NCBI GenBank assembly: GCA_035760645.1
Contig: DASTSO010000074.1
Coordinates: 1-6,320, forward strand
DNA: 6,320 nucleotides
Origin: DASSTY01 sp035760645
GTDB lineage: Bacteria > Gemmatimonadota > Gemmatimonadetes > Gemmatimonadales > GWC2-71-9
Direction of reading: 5' to 3'
Shown here one piece after another: positions 5,618 to 6,320 of this stretch. Each line of letters opens with the position of its first letter. Position 1 is the stretch's first letter. The notes beneath the pieces are model-generated. The model made no database searches. It was not told where the DNA came from and saw nothing but the letters and a program-made list of their open reading frames with translations. The translations under genes were made by a program, and so were the position numbers.

Positions 5618-6320
5618 TGCTGGGGTCGGGGCTCCACCGGCTCGTGGATCGTCGTGGGCGGCCGCGTCTCGCGCGCGCTGATGACGAGGTCGGCCGCCTC
5701 CTGCGGGTCGTCGGTGACGCGGAAGAGGTCGAGGTCCTCGGGGTTCACCTTCCGCTCGCGCGCGACGGTGTCGCGCAGCCAGTCCACCAGGCCGCCCCAG
5801 TAGGCGCGGCCGAAGAGGATCACGGGGAAGTGCTTGATCTTCCCCGTCTGGATGAGCGTGAGCGCCTCGAACAGCTCGTCGAGCGTGCCGAAGCCGCCGG
5901 GGAAGATGATGAACGCCACGGAATACTTCACGAACATCGTCTTCCGCACGAAGAAGTAGCGGAAGTTGATGAGCGTATCGACATAGGGGTTCGCGCCCTG
6001 CTCGAAGGGGAGCTCGATGTTGCATCCGATCGAGCGTCCGCCGGCGAGACGCGCCCCCTTGTTGGCCGCCTCCATGATCCCGGGTCCGGCGCCGGTAATG
6101 ATCGAGAACCCCGCCTCCGCGAGGAGCCGCGCCGTCTCCTGCGCCGCCTCGTACTGCGGATCATCGGGCCCCACGCGCGCGGAGCCGAAGATCGTCACGC
6201 CCTTCTCGACCGTGGCGAGCGTGTCGAACCCCTCGACGAACTCCGACATGATGCGCAGGACGCGCCACGGATCGGTTCGCCGGAACGCGCCGTTCGTCGC
6301 GGTACCGCGGAGCAGCTTCT
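5614..6320 (-). CDS. LOG/TIGR00730-family Rossmann-fold nucleotide phosphoribohydrolase (5' end beyond window)
   Basis: This is a LOG-like protein. Characterised relatives hydrolyse nucleoside 5'-monophosphates to base plus ribose 5-phosphate, including cytokinin nucleotides; older databases call them 'lysine decarboxylase', which is wrong. Numbering from the Met codon at 6249, the signatures are 'FGSAR' (21-25), the nucleotide-binding 'GAGPGIMEAANKGA' (53-66), 'FFVRKTMF' (99-106) carrying the family Arg-Lys, and 'PGGFGTLDE' (117-125), the LOG P-G-G-x-G-T-x-x-E motif. That Met gives 211 residues but is unlikely to be the true start. The frame stays open to the right edge with no ATG, GTG or TTG, and encodes 'DPWRVLRIMSEFVEGFDTL', a conserved lead-in of the longer LOG proteins. 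The start therefore lies outside the window. The gene ends in a four-base overlap with the deoxyhypusine synthase-like gene. The substrate is not determinable here. Confidence 0.92.
   Translation of the reverse strand, partial: KLLRGTATNGAFRRTDPWRVLRIMSEFVEGFDTLATVEKGVTIFGSARVGPDDPQYEAAQETARLLAEAGFSIITGAGPGIMEAANKGARLAGGRSIGCNIELPFEQGANPYVDTLINFRYFFVRKTMFVKYSVAFIIFPGGFGTLDELFEALTLIQTGKIKHFPVILFGRAYWGGLVDWLRDTVARERKVNPEDLDLFRVTDDPQEAADLVISARETRPPTTIHEPVEPRPQQ

Noticed and set aside
4331..5803. 490-residue + strand frame opposite the LOG and deoxyhypusine synthase-like genes
   Set aside because: Its composition is shadow-like, and it spans two well-supported - strand genes and their junction.
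5618..6025. N-terminal extension of the deoxyhypusine synthase-like protein from 6025
   Set aside because: It lies wholly within the LOG coding sequence in another frame and has Arg/His-rich shadow composition; family similarity begins after the ATG at 5617.
5614..6249. Lysine decarboxylase annotation for the LOG-family gene
   Set aside because: The P-G-G-x-G-T-x-x-E and G-P-G-I-M-E-A motifs are those of LOG phosphoribohydrolases; the decarboxylase label is a historical misannotation, so it should not be used to argue for a lysine/cadaverine pathway here.

Overview
The window is very GC-rich, with strong third-position G/C bias. It looks like a chromosomal segment from a soil or sediment bacterium. 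The best guess is Gemmatimonadota or a close neighbour. This rests on protein style: Ig-like/beta-propeller lipoproteins and a small lipoprotein with a G-x-Y-x-L-x-S-V-x-G-x-x-L-P core. It is an inference, because no rRNA or phylogenetic marker is present. There are no tRNA or rRNA genes, CRISPR arrays, insertion sequences or phage genes.

Layout. (1) Positions 1-195, + strand: the last 64 codons of a gene whose tail resembles ArnT/GT39-type membrane glycosyltransferases. (2) 299-2038, +: a 579-residue lipoprotein with three tandem Ig-like (BIG2-type) modules followed by a YVTN-type beta-propeller. (3) 2039-2250: an intergenic region with a plausible sigma-70-like promoter, then five tandem copies of an 11-bp unit, then a strong ribosome binding site. 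(4) 2251-2664, +: a 137-residue lipoprotein with a predicted small beta-rich domain. (5) 2691-2733: a near-perfect 20-bp-arm hairpin between the converging gene sets, probably a bidirectional terminator. (6) On the - strand, transcribed right to left, a compact three-gene cluster. It comprises a LOG/TIGR00730-family nucleotide phosphoribohydrolase (5614 to beyond the right edge), a bacterial deoxyhypusine synthase-like protein (4442-5617, sharing a 4-base ATGA overlap with the LOG gene) and a Spinster-like MFS transporter (2785-4404, 37 bp downstream of the second gene).

The - strand cluster is the most interesting part. The deoxyhypusine synthase homologue keeps the catalytic lysine (Lys306 in E-A-V-S-W-G-K) and the NAD-binding motifs. 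However, positions that contact spermidine in the eukaryotic enzyme (His288, Asp243 and Asp316 in human numbering, from memory) appear to be Phe, Met and Leu. Bacteria also lack eIF5A, the partner of true deoxyhypusine synthase. The protein therefore probably carries out a different NAD-dependent amine reaction. Its coupling to a nucleotide-processing LOG protein and its proximity to an exporter-like MFS protein with an unusual extra pair of membrane segments suggest a small metabolic module whose substrate is unknown.

The two lipoproteins on the + strand are probably envelope or surface proteins. They are separately transcribed, judging from the 212-bp gap with its own promoter-like and repeat sequences.
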